A stretch of DNA of 46,653 bases from an uncultured Lachnospiraceae bacterium (GTDB taxonomy: Bacteria > Bacillota > Clostridia > Lachnospirales > Lachnospiraceae), in contig CADBZI010000010.1 of assembly GCA_902799015.1 (NCBI GenBank), positions 1-46,653 on the forward strand, in the 5' to 3' direction. Below, piece after piece: positions 1 through 8,497 of the stretch. The translations under genes were made by a program, and so were the position numbers. The notes beneath the pieces were generated by a model that was not told the origin of the DNA, made no database searches, and saw only the letters and a list, made by a program, of their open reading frames with translations. The first letter of the stretch is position 1. Each line of letters opens with the position of its first letter.

Positions 1-990
1 CCGGCCGCGCATGATATCGTATCTCAAAAACCAGGCATACAGCATTGTCAGGAGAAACAGCATTGCGAAAAGAAGCGCCGGAATCAGCGGGGAAAAAATG
101 TTCCTCGACGAAACCTCTGACGAAGGGACGACCGCATAGATCTGAAAGTAGTCATTTCCGGCGGAACCGGCAACGTACCAGTCATCCCCGATCTTCAGCC
201 ATCCTTCCTTCCGGTTCTCCTCCGGAATGGTATCCCCGACAGAGATATCCAGATCCCCCTTTACCCGCAGCACCTCATAGCTGCCGGCAAGAACCATTAA
301 GATGTCCGCATCTGCCGTGTCAATGCTCTCATCCAAAACCAGCAGCTCATCCGGTATCTGTATCGCATCCTCGCTTTTTTTTCCGATTGCAAACGTGTCC
401 GACAGCGGGAGATAAGTGGAATAGTACCAGGTATTGTCCACAATCGTCAGTCCGGAATACTCATTCAGGCGTCCTCCGTCCTCTATGATCTCTCCGTCTT
501 CGTTATAGGAACAGCCCCACTCTTCTTCCTGTTCATTCGCCAGAGCTGCGACGTAGTCAAATTCGTCTCTCGGAAAGTCGCCTGTCAGAACCTGGTAGTC
601 TTCCCGGTTCTTCAGCAAAGCAATCCCATCCGGAAGGGGCATAGCGGTGTCTGTAAAGATCCGCGCAATCTCCTCCTCATTTGTCCCGCCGTAGATTCCG
701 GCCCATGCCGCGATCGCATTTACGGCGCAGTAAGCCTCCCGCTCTACCCGCATCCAGTCGAAGTTGTTTTTCCAGTTGTTCGACCCCTGCTCAAACAAAG
801 CATGCGCCACCGTCTCACACTTCGAACGTGTCCGTGACTCTGTACTCGCTCTCCAGATATACGCGTAGAACGGAATCAGACACAAAACGATCAGAACCGC
901 CGCGGCAATCCATACAAATAAGAATCTCCCTATTCTGCCCGGTTCCGGCAAAGGTGCCTGTTTCCTGTTGTTTTTTGACGCTGTCTGCAT
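1..990 (-). CDS. N-terminal part of a two-TM membrane sensor protein (runs off the left edge)
   Basis: The frame starts at ATG 990 (an in-frame ATG at 996 is also possible; GAGG at 1001-1004 lies 10 or 4 nt away) and stays open to base 1. A basic N-terminus (MQTASKNNRKQ) is followed by a membrane helix (FLFVWIAAAVLIVLCLIPFY, about residues 24-43), an extracytoplasmic region of roughly 250 residues rich in D, E, W and Y, and a second helix (about 305-325) ending RYDIMRGR at the edge. This is the plan of a membrane receptor with a cytoplasmic output domain, which would lie beyond the window. It follows the isomerase gene by 63 nt on the same strand, so it probably belongs to the same operon as the binding protein and SpoIIE phosphatase. 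Output type (phosphatase, kinase or diguanylate cyclase) cannot be told. Confidence 0.7.
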   Translation of the reverse strand, partial: MQTASKNNRKQAPLPEPGRIGRFLFVWIAAAVLIVLCLIPFYAYIWRASTESRTRSKCETVAHALFEQGSNNWKNNFDWMRVEREAYCAVNAIAAWAGIYGGTNEEEIARIFTDTAMPLPDGIALLKNREDYQVLTGDFPRDEFDYVAALANEQEEEWGCSYNEDGEIIEDGGRLNEYSGLTIVDNTWYYSTYLPLSDTFAIGKKSEDAIQIPDELLVLDESIDTADADILMVLAGSYEVLRVKGDLDISVGDTIPEENRKEGWLKIGDDWYVAGSAGNDYFQIYAVVPSSEVSSRNIFSPLIPALLFAMLFLLTMLYAWFLRYDIMRGR

Positions 991-1053
991 GATCATAATT
1001 CCTCAAACGTCCCGGAGCCATTCCGATGACTTTTCACATCGGCAAAAGATCTG

Positions 1054-2295
1054 TCATTTTTTGAGCTGTTTTTTCACTGCCAGAGCAATTGACACACCTG
1101 GCTTGTAATACGGGATCAGCGTTGCCTGGAAGGCATGATACAGATCGTTCTTGCCCGGCCACACGGTACCGATTACATGATTGTCGCGGTCCATCTGATG
1201 AAACCAGGAACCGTTCTCATGATCCAGGACCTTATCATCCAGATATTCCATGAACTGTGCGTAATAATCCGCGTATTCCTGCTTCCCGGTTATGCGGTAC
1301 AGTGTCGCGGAAGTATTGATTGCCTCCGCCAGCACCCAATGCATTCTGTCATGCACGACCGGCTCTCCGGTCCAGTCTGTTGTGTACACCAGGCCCGGCG
1401 CGCCGTCCACGTTCCATGCATCCTGCACCGCACGCAGAAACAGGTTCTCGGCAGCTTCAATATATCCGGATTGCGGTGCATCCTCCTCCCCGTATTGTGC
1501 CAGTGCCCACTGGGTGATCAGCCGGCTCCACTCGATCCCGTGGCCCGGCGTGGCACCGTACGGCTTAAAGGGATCGGCCGGCTTGTCCTTATTCAGCTCA
1601 TGGATCGGCACCCATTCTTCACTGAAATGCTCCGGAATCCTCCAGTGGGTGTCCTTTGCCCAGCTGATCACACTGTCGATCATCCTGTGGCAGCGGGTAA
1701 GATATTTCTCATCTCCGGTCGCATCCCAGACGGAGAGAAATGCCTCCACCGTATGCATATTCGCGTTCAGGCCGCGATAAGTACTCTTCTGCGTAAACTC
1801 CGTATTCCAGTTGTCGCAGGAAAGACCTTCCTCCTCATTCCAGAAGAAACGGTCGTAATCCGCAAGAGCCTGCTCCAGAAGCGGCCTGGCTCCTTCCCTT
1901 CCCGCAAGCAATGCGGATGTCGCCGCCAGAATGACAAAAGCGTGCGCGTAGCACAGCTTCCCCGGGAGGATTCCGCCATCTGCCGTAATCCCGGAATACC
2001 AGCCGCCGTGCTCGTCATCCCTCAGTTCTCCTGTCAGGCCTTTCAGTGCCGCGTCTGCAAGTTCTCCGCTTCCCGGATCGCCCAGGAAAGTCCCGATGCT
2101 GTACACATGAGCCATCCGGCAGGTGATGAACGCTTCTCTGGGCCGGTCCGTCCACGGCGTTCCATCATCCCCGAGATAGTATGCGGAACCGCCGGGCGAC
2201 GGAAAGCGGCGTCCGAAGTTCAGAAGATCCTGTGACAAAGATTCCAGAAACGCTCTGTTTTCATCTGTATCAATCCTGTATTTGCGATTATCCAT
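1054..2295 (-). CDS. AGE-family aldose-ketose isomerase (YihS-like)
   Basis: 413 residues from ATG 2295, chosen because GGAGGGG lies 4 nt upstream; a longer reading from 2322 would translate the ribosome binding site. The protein is a full-length N-acylglucosamine 2-epimerase family alpha/alpha barrel, the group of YihS sulfoquinovose/mannose isomerase. Three histidines sit where YihS has its catalytic ones: H181 in NANMHTVEAF, H252 in GATPGHGIEW and H387 in GKNDLYHAF. R61, in the segment ITCRMAHVYS, is also typical. It would interconvert an aldose and its ketose (mannose/fructose, sulfoquinovose or a related sugar) in the cytoplasm. No sulfoquinovose aldolase or transaldolase is visible nearby, so the substrate stays open. 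It lies 108 nt downstream of the SpoIIE phosphatase on the same strand. Confidence 0.85.
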   Translation of the reverse strand: MDNRKYRIDTDENRAFLESLSQDLLNFGRRFPSPGGSAYYLGDDGTPWTDRPREAFITCRMAHVYSIGTFLGDPGSGELADAALKGLTGELRDDEHGGWYSGITADGGILPGKLCYAHAFVILAATSALLAGREGARPLLEQALADYDRFFWNEEEGLSCDNWNTEFTQKSTYRGLNANMHTVEAFLSVWDATGDEKYLTRCHRMIDSVISWAKDTHWRIPEHFSEEWVPIHELNKDKPADPFKPYGATPGHGIEWSRLITQWALAQYGEEDAPQSGYIEAAENLFLRAVQDAWNVDGAPGLVYTTDWTGEPVVHDRMHWVLAEAINTSATLYRITGKQEYADYYAQFMEYLDDKVLDHENGSWFHQMDRDNHVIGTVWPGKNDLYHAFQATLIPYYKPGVSIALAVKKQLKK

Positions 2296-2403
2296 TTTTC
2301 CCCTCCAGTCACTGTTTCTCAAATGCTTCCTGCAAAAGCAGCCACGTGATGTTCCGGTCTTTTTTAGGATGTTATCATATTTCGAACCGGCTTTCTATCT
2401 CTA

Positions 2404-4611
2404 TCAGATTCCATTTTCCGGGCCATGTTCCGGGCCGGTGTATTTCATACAAAGCATTGTCAGATCATCAAACTGCGGCGTATCTCCCACAAAGTCGTCA
2501 ATCTGCTTCCTGACCGCGTGCAGAAACTCGTACAATCCGGTTTCTCCAGGTTCTCTGTCTTCTGTAATCGTATTCCGGCTATTCTCCAGCGCAGACAGCA
2601 TCCGGTCATTGCCAAACAGTTCCTGCGCACTGTTATTCGCCTCCGGTACGCCATCGGTATACAGAAACAGCAGATCACCCGGATGCAGCTTCCATCTGGC
2701 ATCTTTATACCGCACACCTTCCATGCCGCCCATTGCCAGCCCGTGCGGATCCTTCTCTATGACGAAGCCCTCACTCTTTCGATAGAAAACAGGATATTCA
2801 TGCCCGGCGCAGGAGGAAATGAGGCTGCCGGTCGATATGGTCAGGATCCCCAGCCAGGCTGTGACAAACATATTGTCCTCATTTCCTTCACACAGCTTAT
2901 TGTTGACATCTCTCAGGATCTCTGACGGCCTGTCATACACACCGGACAGCGTGACATTTTTAATCAGGGTCCTGGAGATCACCATGAACAGGGCTGCCGG
3001 TACGCCTTTGCCCGAAACATCGGCCATCACTACAGCCAGGTGATCGTCGTCGATCAGGAAATAGTCATAAAAGTCTCCGCCCACTTCCCTGGCAGGATCC
3101 ATCACCGCATACAGATCGAATTCCTTTCTGTCCGGGAAGGCGGGGAACTTCGTCGGAAGCATATGCTCCTGAATCTGGGACGCAACCGAAAGCTCTGTCT
3201 CCAGGCGCTGCTTCTCCGAGGTAATCTGCACGATCTCATGTACATATCCCTGCATCTGCTCAGACATGTTTTCAAATGACCGGGCCAGGATCTCGATCTC
3301 GTCTCCCGTCAGCAGGGTGTCATCTACCTGAAATGACATGTTGTCTCCCTGTATCATGGATACCTTCCGTGTCATGTGCTTGATCGGGCGGACCAGACTG
3401 TTCGCAAGAAGCATGGAAGTCAGCAGGGCGAGAAGAAGCAATGTCGCGCCGATGATCAGGGTCTTCAGGATCGTTCTGGATTCGTTGCTGCGCACCTCGT
3501 CCAGTGATCCCTCCATGACCTGGTCTGTCTTCTGCATCAGGACATAAGCGGTACGATTCAGGTCCTCCTGCGGGATCATAAGCAGCTGGGTCCAGCCTAC
3601 CGTTTCGATCGGCGCATATGCGATGTAGGTTGCCTCCTGGTCCAACTCGATCTTTGCAAAGCCGACATCTCCTTTCAGTGCTTCATTCACCAGTGACACG
3701 AGCTGCGCATTGCTGCTTTCCTTCAGGCTTTTCAGATTGTTGTTCTCAAGTCCCAGCTCACCTTCGGTTCTTGAGGTATACATAACATTTCCATTTTCAT
3801 TGATCAGACAGGAGTCGGTATAGTCTCCCAGCTGGGCTTCGGAAACAAATTTTCCCATCTCCTCCAGACGGACAGAGCCGCCGCACACTGCCTCCAGGGT
3901 TCCGTCCACATAGACCGGAACGCCTGCCATAATCTGCAGATCACCGGTGAAAGCGTCTTCATTGACCGGTGTAAAGTAGGTGCCTTCATGGACCAGCGCG
4001 CCGACATACCAGGGGCGCCTTTCGGCATTAAACGGCATCGCAGATCCATCAGGCCGGATCTTCTTTTCCGGTTCTCTGTCCGCCAATATGCTGGCACCGC
4101 ATTTCAGGGCTACCACACAGTCAATCAGCGAGTCATTTGCCTCTACGATCTCCATCATCATGGATCTCAGTCCGCCGACCAGCCGGATCTGATGCTTCAG
4201 CTGCGGATTCAGGCCATCCGCGGTCTCCGAATAGAGCACCTGCAGCGTGAGCCTGCCGGCATCGGATGCAGAGGGCGGCGCCACACTGACCCCGCCATAG
4301 GACTCAGGATGCGAAAGCACCATCTCTACCTGCCTGGCCAGCACTTCCAGGTCATGCCGTGTACTCCAGAACTTTCTGTTCAGCACATTGGTCTGGGAAA
4401 CCACGTACTTCTGGAATTCCTCGGTCGCCATCTCCTTCATGGAATCTGATACCGTGTCCAGAATCACATGGTTCTGGTCTTCGTTTGTCTGCTCCATCAG
4501 ATTGCCGAATCGGCGCACCTGAAAGATCCCCACAATCATAAAAACGATGACCGCGACCGCGACCGGTATAATACTATTTTTGAATACTTTGAAACGCAGG
4601 CTCTGTTTCAT
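2404..4611 (-). CDS. Membrane SpoIIE-family PP2C phosphatase with Cache sensor and HAMP domain
   Basis: 735 residues. TM1 is about residues 14-31 and an extracytoplasmic double-Cache-like sensor about 35-380, including the RPWY signature (199-202). TM2 is about 381-404, followed by HAMP (405-458), a short coiled coil ending in LSVASQIQEHMLP, and a SpoIIE/RsbU phosphatase domain (about 490-724). Metal-binding motifs are present: GGDFYD (D513), DVSGKGVPAALF (D531), YTDGVPEA and DDLTML (715-720). Such proteins dephosphorylate a serine/threonine phosphoprotein, usually an anti-anti-sigma factor, in response to an external ligand. The start is 3 nt after the stop of the solute-binding protein gene, so the two are very likely translationally coupled. 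No STAS or RsbW gene lies in the operon inside the window; the nearest RsbW-like domain is the MATE fusion at 23697-25490. Confidence 0.93.
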   Translation of the reverse strand: MKQSLRFKVFKNSIIPVAVAVIVFMIVGIFQVRRFGNLMEQTNEDQNHVILDTVSDSMKEMATEEFQKYVVSQTNVLNRKFWSTRHDLEVLARQVEMVLSHPESYGGVSVAPPSASDAGRLTLQVLYSETADGLNPQLKHQIRLVGGLRSMMMEIVEANDSLIDCVVALKCGASILADREPEKKIRPDGSAMPFNAERRPWYVGALVHEGTYFTPVNEDAFTGDLQIMAGVPVYVDGTLEAVCGGSVRLEEMGKFVSEAQLGDYTDSCLINENGNVMYTSRTEGELGLENNNLKSLKESSNAQLVSLVNEALKGDVGFAKIELDQEATYIAYAPIETVGWTQLLMIPQEDLNRTAYVLMQKTDQVMEGSLDEVRSNESRTILKTLIIGATLLLLALLTSMLLANSLVRPIKHMTRKVSMIQGDNMSFQVDDTLLTGDEIEILARSFENMSEQMQGYVHEIVQITSEKQRLETELSVASQIQEHMLPTKFPAFPDRKEFDLYAVMDPAREVGGDFYDYFLIDDDHLAVVMADVSGKGVPAALFMVISRTLIKNVTLSGVYDRPSEILRDVNNKLCEGNEDNMFVTAWLGILTISTGSLISSCAGHEYPVFYRKSEGFVIEKDPHGLAMGGMEGVRYKDARWKLHPGDLLFLYTDGVPEANNSAQELFGNDRMLSALENSRNTITEDREPGETGLYEFLHAVRKQIDDFVGDTPQFDDLTMLCMKYTGPEHGPENGI

Positions 4612-4614
4612 GGA

Positions 4615-6324
4615 TCACTGCCCCTTCTTCAAAGTAACATCCTTCAGATACATGGAATTCCATCCTGCCCAGAACGGGCTGAAGCTTTCGACTCTCTCTC
4701 CCAGTACAAACAGATGATTCGTCGAGAACAGCGGAACCCAGACCGCATGATCCCGGACCAGAATCTTTTCCAGTTCCGCATACTCCTGGGCACGCGCATT
4801 CACATCCTGCAGGGTGCGGGCTTTCGAAATACGGCCGATGATCTCCTCATTCGCAAAGTTGCTGGAGCGCTGCAGCGTCTTTTGCCGGCTGCCGAAAAAC
4901 GTATAAATAAAGTTATCCGGATCATTATAATCGGCACTCCAGTCACCGGTATAGGCCATGAGCTTGCCTGCCTTGCGCAGATGCAGAAAGCTGTCCGCGT
5001 CATAGCTGACAATCGAGACATTCAGCCCCGCATCGCTCAGATCCTGCCGGATCAGCTCCAGCATGGCAAGCTTTCTGGTATTGTTCTCCGAATTGGCCGC
5101 AAGCTCCAGGCGAATCTCTCCCGCACCCGGAATGTCGCTGATGATTCGTTTCGCTTCCTCCGGATCATACTGAAGCCATCCCTGGTTGTCCTCGCAATAG
5201 CCGATCAGGCCTCTCGGATAGATTCCATCCACCAGTCTGCCGCTCTGATCATAGAGCTCATCCAGAATCTCCTCGCGGTCGATGGCCATCTGGATGGCTT
5301 TGCGGATCCGGGGATTCTTCAGCACGCCCTCCTCCAAATTCAGCATCAGATACTGAATCTCCACACGGCTGCGGGATACCAGACGGCTGCTCCATTTTTC
5401 CGATTCCACATACTTTTTCACGACATCCGGATTGATGAAATTCGTATCCAGAATGTCGAGTCCGCCATCCGCAAAGGTCTGATCCATCAAAGCAGGCTGG
5501 AGCGTCAGGATCTCAGCCTTTGAGACGGACAGCACCTCCTGATCGTGGCAGTGATAGTAAGGATTCTTCTCCAGGGTAATGCACTCTTTCGTGTACTCCG
5601 TTACCATATAAGGTCCGGAACCCATGGTATCCTGACAGGAGCTTCCATACCTGGTGCCGGCTTCCAGGGTAAAGGCCTCACTCAGGATGCTGCACGAAGG
5701 AGCCGCCAGCAGATGAATGTAGCCGGCAAAGGGCTCATCCAGCGTGATCTCCAGGTTCGTATCATCCAGAACGCGAAGTCCTTCCGGCATCTCTTCTTTC
5801 CCGGACATCACTTTCCCGGCACCGAGAATCATATCCGCGAAGTCCGTCTGGACACTCCCGGGCAAGGACAGCATGCGCGCTAAGGAAAATGCCACATCTG
5901 ACGCTTTCACCGAAGACCCGTCGGAAAAGCAGGCATCGCTGCGCAGCGTAAAATGGTAAGTCAGGCCATCTTCGGAAACCGTATACGCCTCAGCCAGTCC
6001 ATTTGTCACCTCTGTCGTTCCATCCTCATTCACCCGGATGTCGAAAAGACGCTCATAGATATTGAGCGGAACCAGATAATCCTCCGTTGTCTTATGGATA
6101 TCCATGGTACTGACAGGATCCGCAAAGCCGATCCGGAGGAGGCCTTCTTCTGCCGGCAGGAGGACCTCAGAAAAGGACTCCGTCCTGTCTTCCTCCGTCT
6201 CCTGTCCGGCCCGGGCTGTCAGAAGCGATCCGGGCAAAGCAGCGCTCAAAGTCAGCGCCAGCATCCCGGCTGTCATCCGTTTTATCCTGTTCATAAAGGT
6301 TGGTATTGTGCTCATAAACCGCAT
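4615..6324 (-). CDS. Secreted solute-binding protein, family 5 (OppA/DppA type), without visible permease genes
   Basis: About 569 residues from the first ATG (6324); ATGs at 6315 and 6294 are alternatives, and none has a strong ribosome binding site. A basic segment and hydrophobic core (residues 11-38) ending LLTARA/GQE look like a signal peptide cleaved by signal peptidase I. No lipobox cysteine is present, unusual for a Gram-positive binding protein. The mature part has the family 5 pattern: GFADPVSTMDIHKTTEDYLV, YTVSEDGLTYHFTLR, FSDGSSVKASDVAFS, GSGPYMV, IRKAIQMAIDREEI and the WSADYNDPDNF region. Family members bind oligopeptides, nickel or oligosaccharides. No ABC permease or ATPase is adjacent; the next gene 3 nt downstream is a membrane SpoIIE phosphatase, which suggests a ligand-presenting role for that sensor. 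Confidence 0.88.
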   Translation of the reverse strand: MRFMSTIPTFMNRIKRMTAGMLALTLSAALPGSLLTARAGQETEEDRTESFSEVLLPAEEGLLRIGFADPVSTMDIHKTTEDYLVPLNIYERLFDIRVNEDGTTEVTNGLAEAYTVSEDGLTYHFTLRSDACFSDGSSVKASDVAFSLARMLSLPGSVQTDFADMILGAGKVMSGKEEMPEGLRVLDDTNLEITLDEPFAGYIHLLAAPSCSILSEAFTLEAGTRYGSSCQDTMGSGPYMVTEYTKECITLEKNPYYHCHDQEVLSVSKAEILTLQPALMDQTFADGGLDILDTNFINPDVVKKYVESEKWSSRLVSRSRVEIQYLMLNLEEGVLKNPRIRKAIQMAIDREEILDELYDQSGRLVDGIYPRGLIGYCEDNQGWLQYDPEEAKRIISDIPGAGEIRLELAANSENNTRKLAMLELIRQDLSDAGLNVSIVSYDADSFLHLRKAGKLMAYTGDWSADYNDPDNFIYTFFGSRQKTLQRSSNFANEEIIGRISKARTLQDVNARAQEYAELEKILVRDHAVWVPLFSTNHLFVLGERVESFSPFWAGWNSMYLKDVTLKKGQ

Positions 6325-6380
6325 CTTTCAGGAAATGATCCCATGATAAATGTTGCAATTTCGTAGTCTCATCCATTTAA

Positions 6381-6389
6381 AGTATACCA
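6381..6389 (-). promoter_or_regulatory. Extended -10 promoter of the binding-protein/phosphatase operon
   Basis: Read on the minus strand the sequence is TGGTATACT, a TG-extended -10 element (TATACT at 6381-6386), about 57 nt upstream of the first ATG of the binding protein. No good -35 hexamer is seen at 17 nt, which fits an extended -10 promoter. It faces away from the superoxide reductase promoter. Confidence 0.45.
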
Positions 6390-6418
6390 TAAACTCTCCA
6401 TCAAACACAGAACATTGA

Positions 6419-6447
6419 TTGCGGCGCTTCTTTCCTTCTGCTATGAT
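6419..6447 (+). promoter_or_regulatory. Promoter of the superoxide reductase gene
   Basis: TTGCGG (6419-6424), a 17-nt spacer and TATGAT (6442-6447), with TG one base before the -10 (TGCTATGAT), so an extended -10. It lies 55 nt upstream of the ATG at 6503. No operator was recognised. Confidence 0.5.
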
Positions 6448-6502
6448 ACAGATATTCGGAATACTGCCGTAAACACATACCCGATCAGGAACGGAGGTGC
6501 CT

Positions 6503-6880
6503 ATGAAATTCTATATCTGTAAAGGTTGTGGAAAGATTGTCGGTATGATCAGACCGTCCGCATGTCCTACCAAGTGCTGCGGAGAGGCGATGGAGGAAAT
6601 GGTGCCCAACACCACAGATGCTGCAGCCGAAAAACATGTGCCAGTGATTGAAATCAACGGAAGAGACGTCACGGTTACAGTCGGATCGGCCGAACATCCG
6701 ATGCTCGAGGAGCACTTTATCATGTGGATCGCGCTTGAGACGAAGCAGGGGGCACAGAGAAAAGAGCTGAAGCCGGGACAGGCTCCGCGCGCTTTCTTCG
6801 CCCTGGCGGAAGGAGATGAAGTGATCGCGGCGTATGAATACTGCAATCTGCACGGACTTTGGAAAAAGGAACAGGGATAA
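6503..6880 (+). CDS. dfx: Desulfoferrodoxin / superoxide reductase
   Basis: 125 residues from ATG 6503, with GGAGG at 6493-6497 five nt upstream; a GTG at 6497 overlaps that site and is not used. The N-terminal desulforedoxin-like domain has Cx2C and CC pairs (C6, C9, C25, C26) for the rubredoxin-type FeCys4 centre. The superoxide reductase domain carries the FeHis4Cys ligands in EKHVPV, EHPMLEEHF and YCNLHGLW. The enzyme reduces superoxide to hydrogen peroxide in the cytoplasm using rubredoxin electrons, without releasing oxygen, which is characteristic of anaerobes. It is monocistronic: own promoter upstream and a strong hairpin terminator downstream. Confidence 0.95.
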   Translation: MKFYICKGCGKIVGMIRPSACPTKCCGEAMEEMVPNTTDAAAEKHVPVIEINGRDVTVTVGSAEHPMLEEHFIMWIALETKQGAQRKELKPGQAPRAFFALAEGDEVIAAYEYCNLHGLWKKEQG

Positions 6881-6915
6881 CATTATCAGCTGTTCTTCTG
6901 CTTTATGATATTTAT

Positions 6916-6955
6916 GAAAGAAGGCATCCCGCAAACGCGTCGGATGCCTTCTTTC
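6916..6955. terminator. Bidirectional rho-independent terminator between dfx and cysK
   Basis: A perfect 14-bp stem (GAAAGAAGGCATCC at 6916-6929 and its complement at 6942-6955) with a 12-nt loop. The stem ends are A- and T-rich on both sides, so it can end transcription from dfx (plus) and from cysK (minus), which converge here. Confidence 0.88.
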
Positions 6956-7014
6956 CTTATGAGTCTGCTCTGCGGATGGTTCCCTTCGGATCGCAGAATT
7001 CTGATATTTCTCTC

Positions 7015-7947
7015 TTAGTCTGTGAACAGTGCGGTCGAGTAATATCTGTCACCGCTGTCCGGAAGAAGGGCAACAATTACCTTTCCCTTGTTTTCCGGTC
7101 GTTTTGCCAACTGGATCGCGCCGTACAGAGCCGCTCCGGAGGAAATGCCCACAGAGATTCCTTCCTTCTTTGCCAGCAACTTTGCCGTATCAAACGCATC
7201 CTGCCCGGATGCCTTGAAGACCTCGTCATAGACCTTCGTGTTCAGCACATCCGGAACGAATCCGGCGCCGATTCCCTGAATCTTATGGCTGCCGGCTCTT
7301 CCCTCTGAGAGCACCGGGGAGTCTTCCGGCTCGAGCGCTACCACCTTGATGTCCGGATTCTGTTCCTTCAGGTACTCGCCGGTTCCGGTTACCGTACCTC
7401 CGGTTCCCACTCCGGCAATGAAGATATCCACTTTCCCGTCTGTGTCCTTCCAGATCTCAGGACCTGTCGTCGCTTTGTGAACCGCCGGATTGGCAGGGTT
7501 CACAAACTGTCCCGGAATAAAGCTGAGAGGAATCTCCTTCGCCAGCTCTTCCGCCTTCGCGATCGCGCCCTTCATTCCCTTGGCGCCTTCGGTCAGAACC
7601 AGCTCTGCTCCATAGGCTTTCAGGATATTTCTTCTCTCCACACTCATCGTCTCCGGCATTGTCAGGATGATGCGGTATCCTTTTGCCGCTGCGATTGCCG
7701 CAAGGCCGATTCCGGTATTGCCGCTTGTCGGCTCGATGATGACCGATCCCTCCTTCAGAAGTCCCTTCTGTTCCGCGTCCTCGATCATCGCCTTTGCGAT
7801 GCGGTCCTTCACACTGCCGGCCGGATTGAAGTATTCCAACTTAACCAGAACTGTTGCCTCCAGGCCAAGCTCTTTTTCAATATTGGTCACCTCAACCAGA
7901 GGTGTATTCCCGATCAGTCCCAAGGTTCCCTTATAGATATTTGCCAT
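7015..7947 (-). CDS. cysK: Cysteine synthase A (O-acetylserine thiol-lyase)
   Basis: 310 residues, full length, ATG at 7947 with GGAGAGG upstream. This is a PLP fold-type II enzyme: the Schiff-base lysine lies in [11 protein letters not shown], the substrate loop is PTSGNTGIG, the phosphate-binding loop is [10 protein letters not shown], and the C-terminal ISSGAA segment is present. It makes L-cysteine from O-acetylserine and sulfide. It lies 138 nt downstream of nifU on the same strand with its own apparent promoter (8043-8071), so it can be expressed separately from, or together with, the cluster-assembly genes. Cysteine is the sulfur donor for the desulfurase encoded upstream, so the group joins cysteine synthesis to Fe-S assembly. 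Confidence 0.96.
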   Translation of the reverse strand: MANIYKGTLGLIGNTPLVEVTNIEKELGLEATVLVKLEYFNPAGSVKDRIAKAMIEDAEQKGLLKEGSVIIEPTSGNTGIGLAAIAAAKGYRIILTMPETMSVERRNILKAYGAELVLTEGAKGMKGAIAKAEELAKEIPLSFIPGQFVNPANPAVHKATTGPEIWKDTDGKVDIFIAGVGTGGTVTGTGEYLKEQNPDIKVVALEPEDSPVLSEGRAGSHKIQGIGAGFVPDVLNTKVYDEVFKASGQDAFDTAKLLAKKEGISVGISSGAALYGAIQLAKRPENKGKVIVALLPDSGDRYYSTALFTD

Positions 7948-8042
7948 GATAATCCCTCTCCTTTATATTCACAAAAATGTCTGTGCAGATCCTGTATTCA
8001 TACCCTCCGCCTTGACAGCTGCCGCCGGCCGGCATCTCAGGT

Positions 8043-8071
8043 ATTATACCATGATGGTGAAATGGTCAAAA
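8043..8071 (-). promoter_or_regulatory. Internal promoter of cysK
   Basis: On the minus strand TTTTGA (8066-8071), 17 nt and a perfect TATAAT (8043-8048); TTGACC shifted by two bases would give a 15-nt spacer. It sits in the 138-nt gap after nifU and gives a leader of about 90 nt. No T-box or other riboswitch was recognised in that leader. Confidence 0.6.
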
Positions 8072-8085
8072 GCCCTGCAGGCCGA

Positions 8086-8484
8086 TTATGTCCCGGCTCC
8101 CTCCGCCGGCTTTCCCTGCCTGCTCTCATAATCCTCCAGCGCTGACTGAATTGCTTCTTCAGCCAGCACACTACAGTGCATCTTGTAGCCTGGCAGTCCG
8201 TCCAGCGCTTCTGCCACCGCCTGATTCGTCAGCTTTCTGACCTCACTCAGCGGCTTTCCCTTGATCAGTTCTGTTGCCATCGAGCTGGATGCGATCGCGC
8301 TGCCGCACCCAAAGGTTTCAAACTTCACATCCTGAACGATATCGTCCTCAATCTTCAGATACATCTTCATGATATCGCCGCACTTTGCGTTCCCGACTTC
8401 ACCGATCCCGTTGGCGTCCTCAATCACACCGACATTGCGGGGATTGCGGAAATGATCCATCACCTTTTCACTGTACAATGCCAT
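8086..8484 (-). CDS. nifU: Fe-S cluster assembly scaffold IscU/NifU
   Basis: 132 residues, ATG 8484 with AGGAGGG upstream. It begins with the family signature YSEKVMDHFRNPRNVG. The three cluster-ligand cysteines are in NAKCGD, FGCGSA and KMHCSVLA, with the conserved Asp after the first. It is a single-domain scaffold of the NifU-N/IscU type common in Clostridia, with no ferredoxin-like or NFU domain, and assembles Fe-S clusters from sulfur delivered by NifS. It starts 13 nt after the nifS stop and is cotranscribed with it. Confidence 0.96.
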   Translation of the reverse strand: MALYSEKVMDHFRNPRNVGVIEDANGIGEVGNAKCGDIMKMYLKIEDDIVQDVKFETFGCGSAIASSSMATELIKGKPLSEVRKLTNQAVAEALDGLPGYKMHCSVLAEEAIQSALEDYESRQGKPAEGAGT

Positions 8485-8497
8485 GACTGTTCCCTCC

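Noticed and set aside
815-1021. 68-codon minus-strand frame at the start of the left-edge sensor gene
   Set aside because: Out of phase with the long open frame that has two membrane helices and continues to the edge.
1135-2235. 366-codon frame antisense to the AGE isomerase
   Set aside because: Shadow frame; the isomerase has all three catalytic histidines and a good ribosome binding site.
4468-5523. 351-codon plus-strand frame over the SpoIIE phosphatase and binding protein
   Set aside because: Crosses the junction of two well-supported minus-strand genes and has no domain.
8026-8040. GCCGGCCGGC palindrome before cysK considered as an operator
   Set aside because: Short, GC-only and likely by chance at this base composition; lies downstream of the promoter without a partner.
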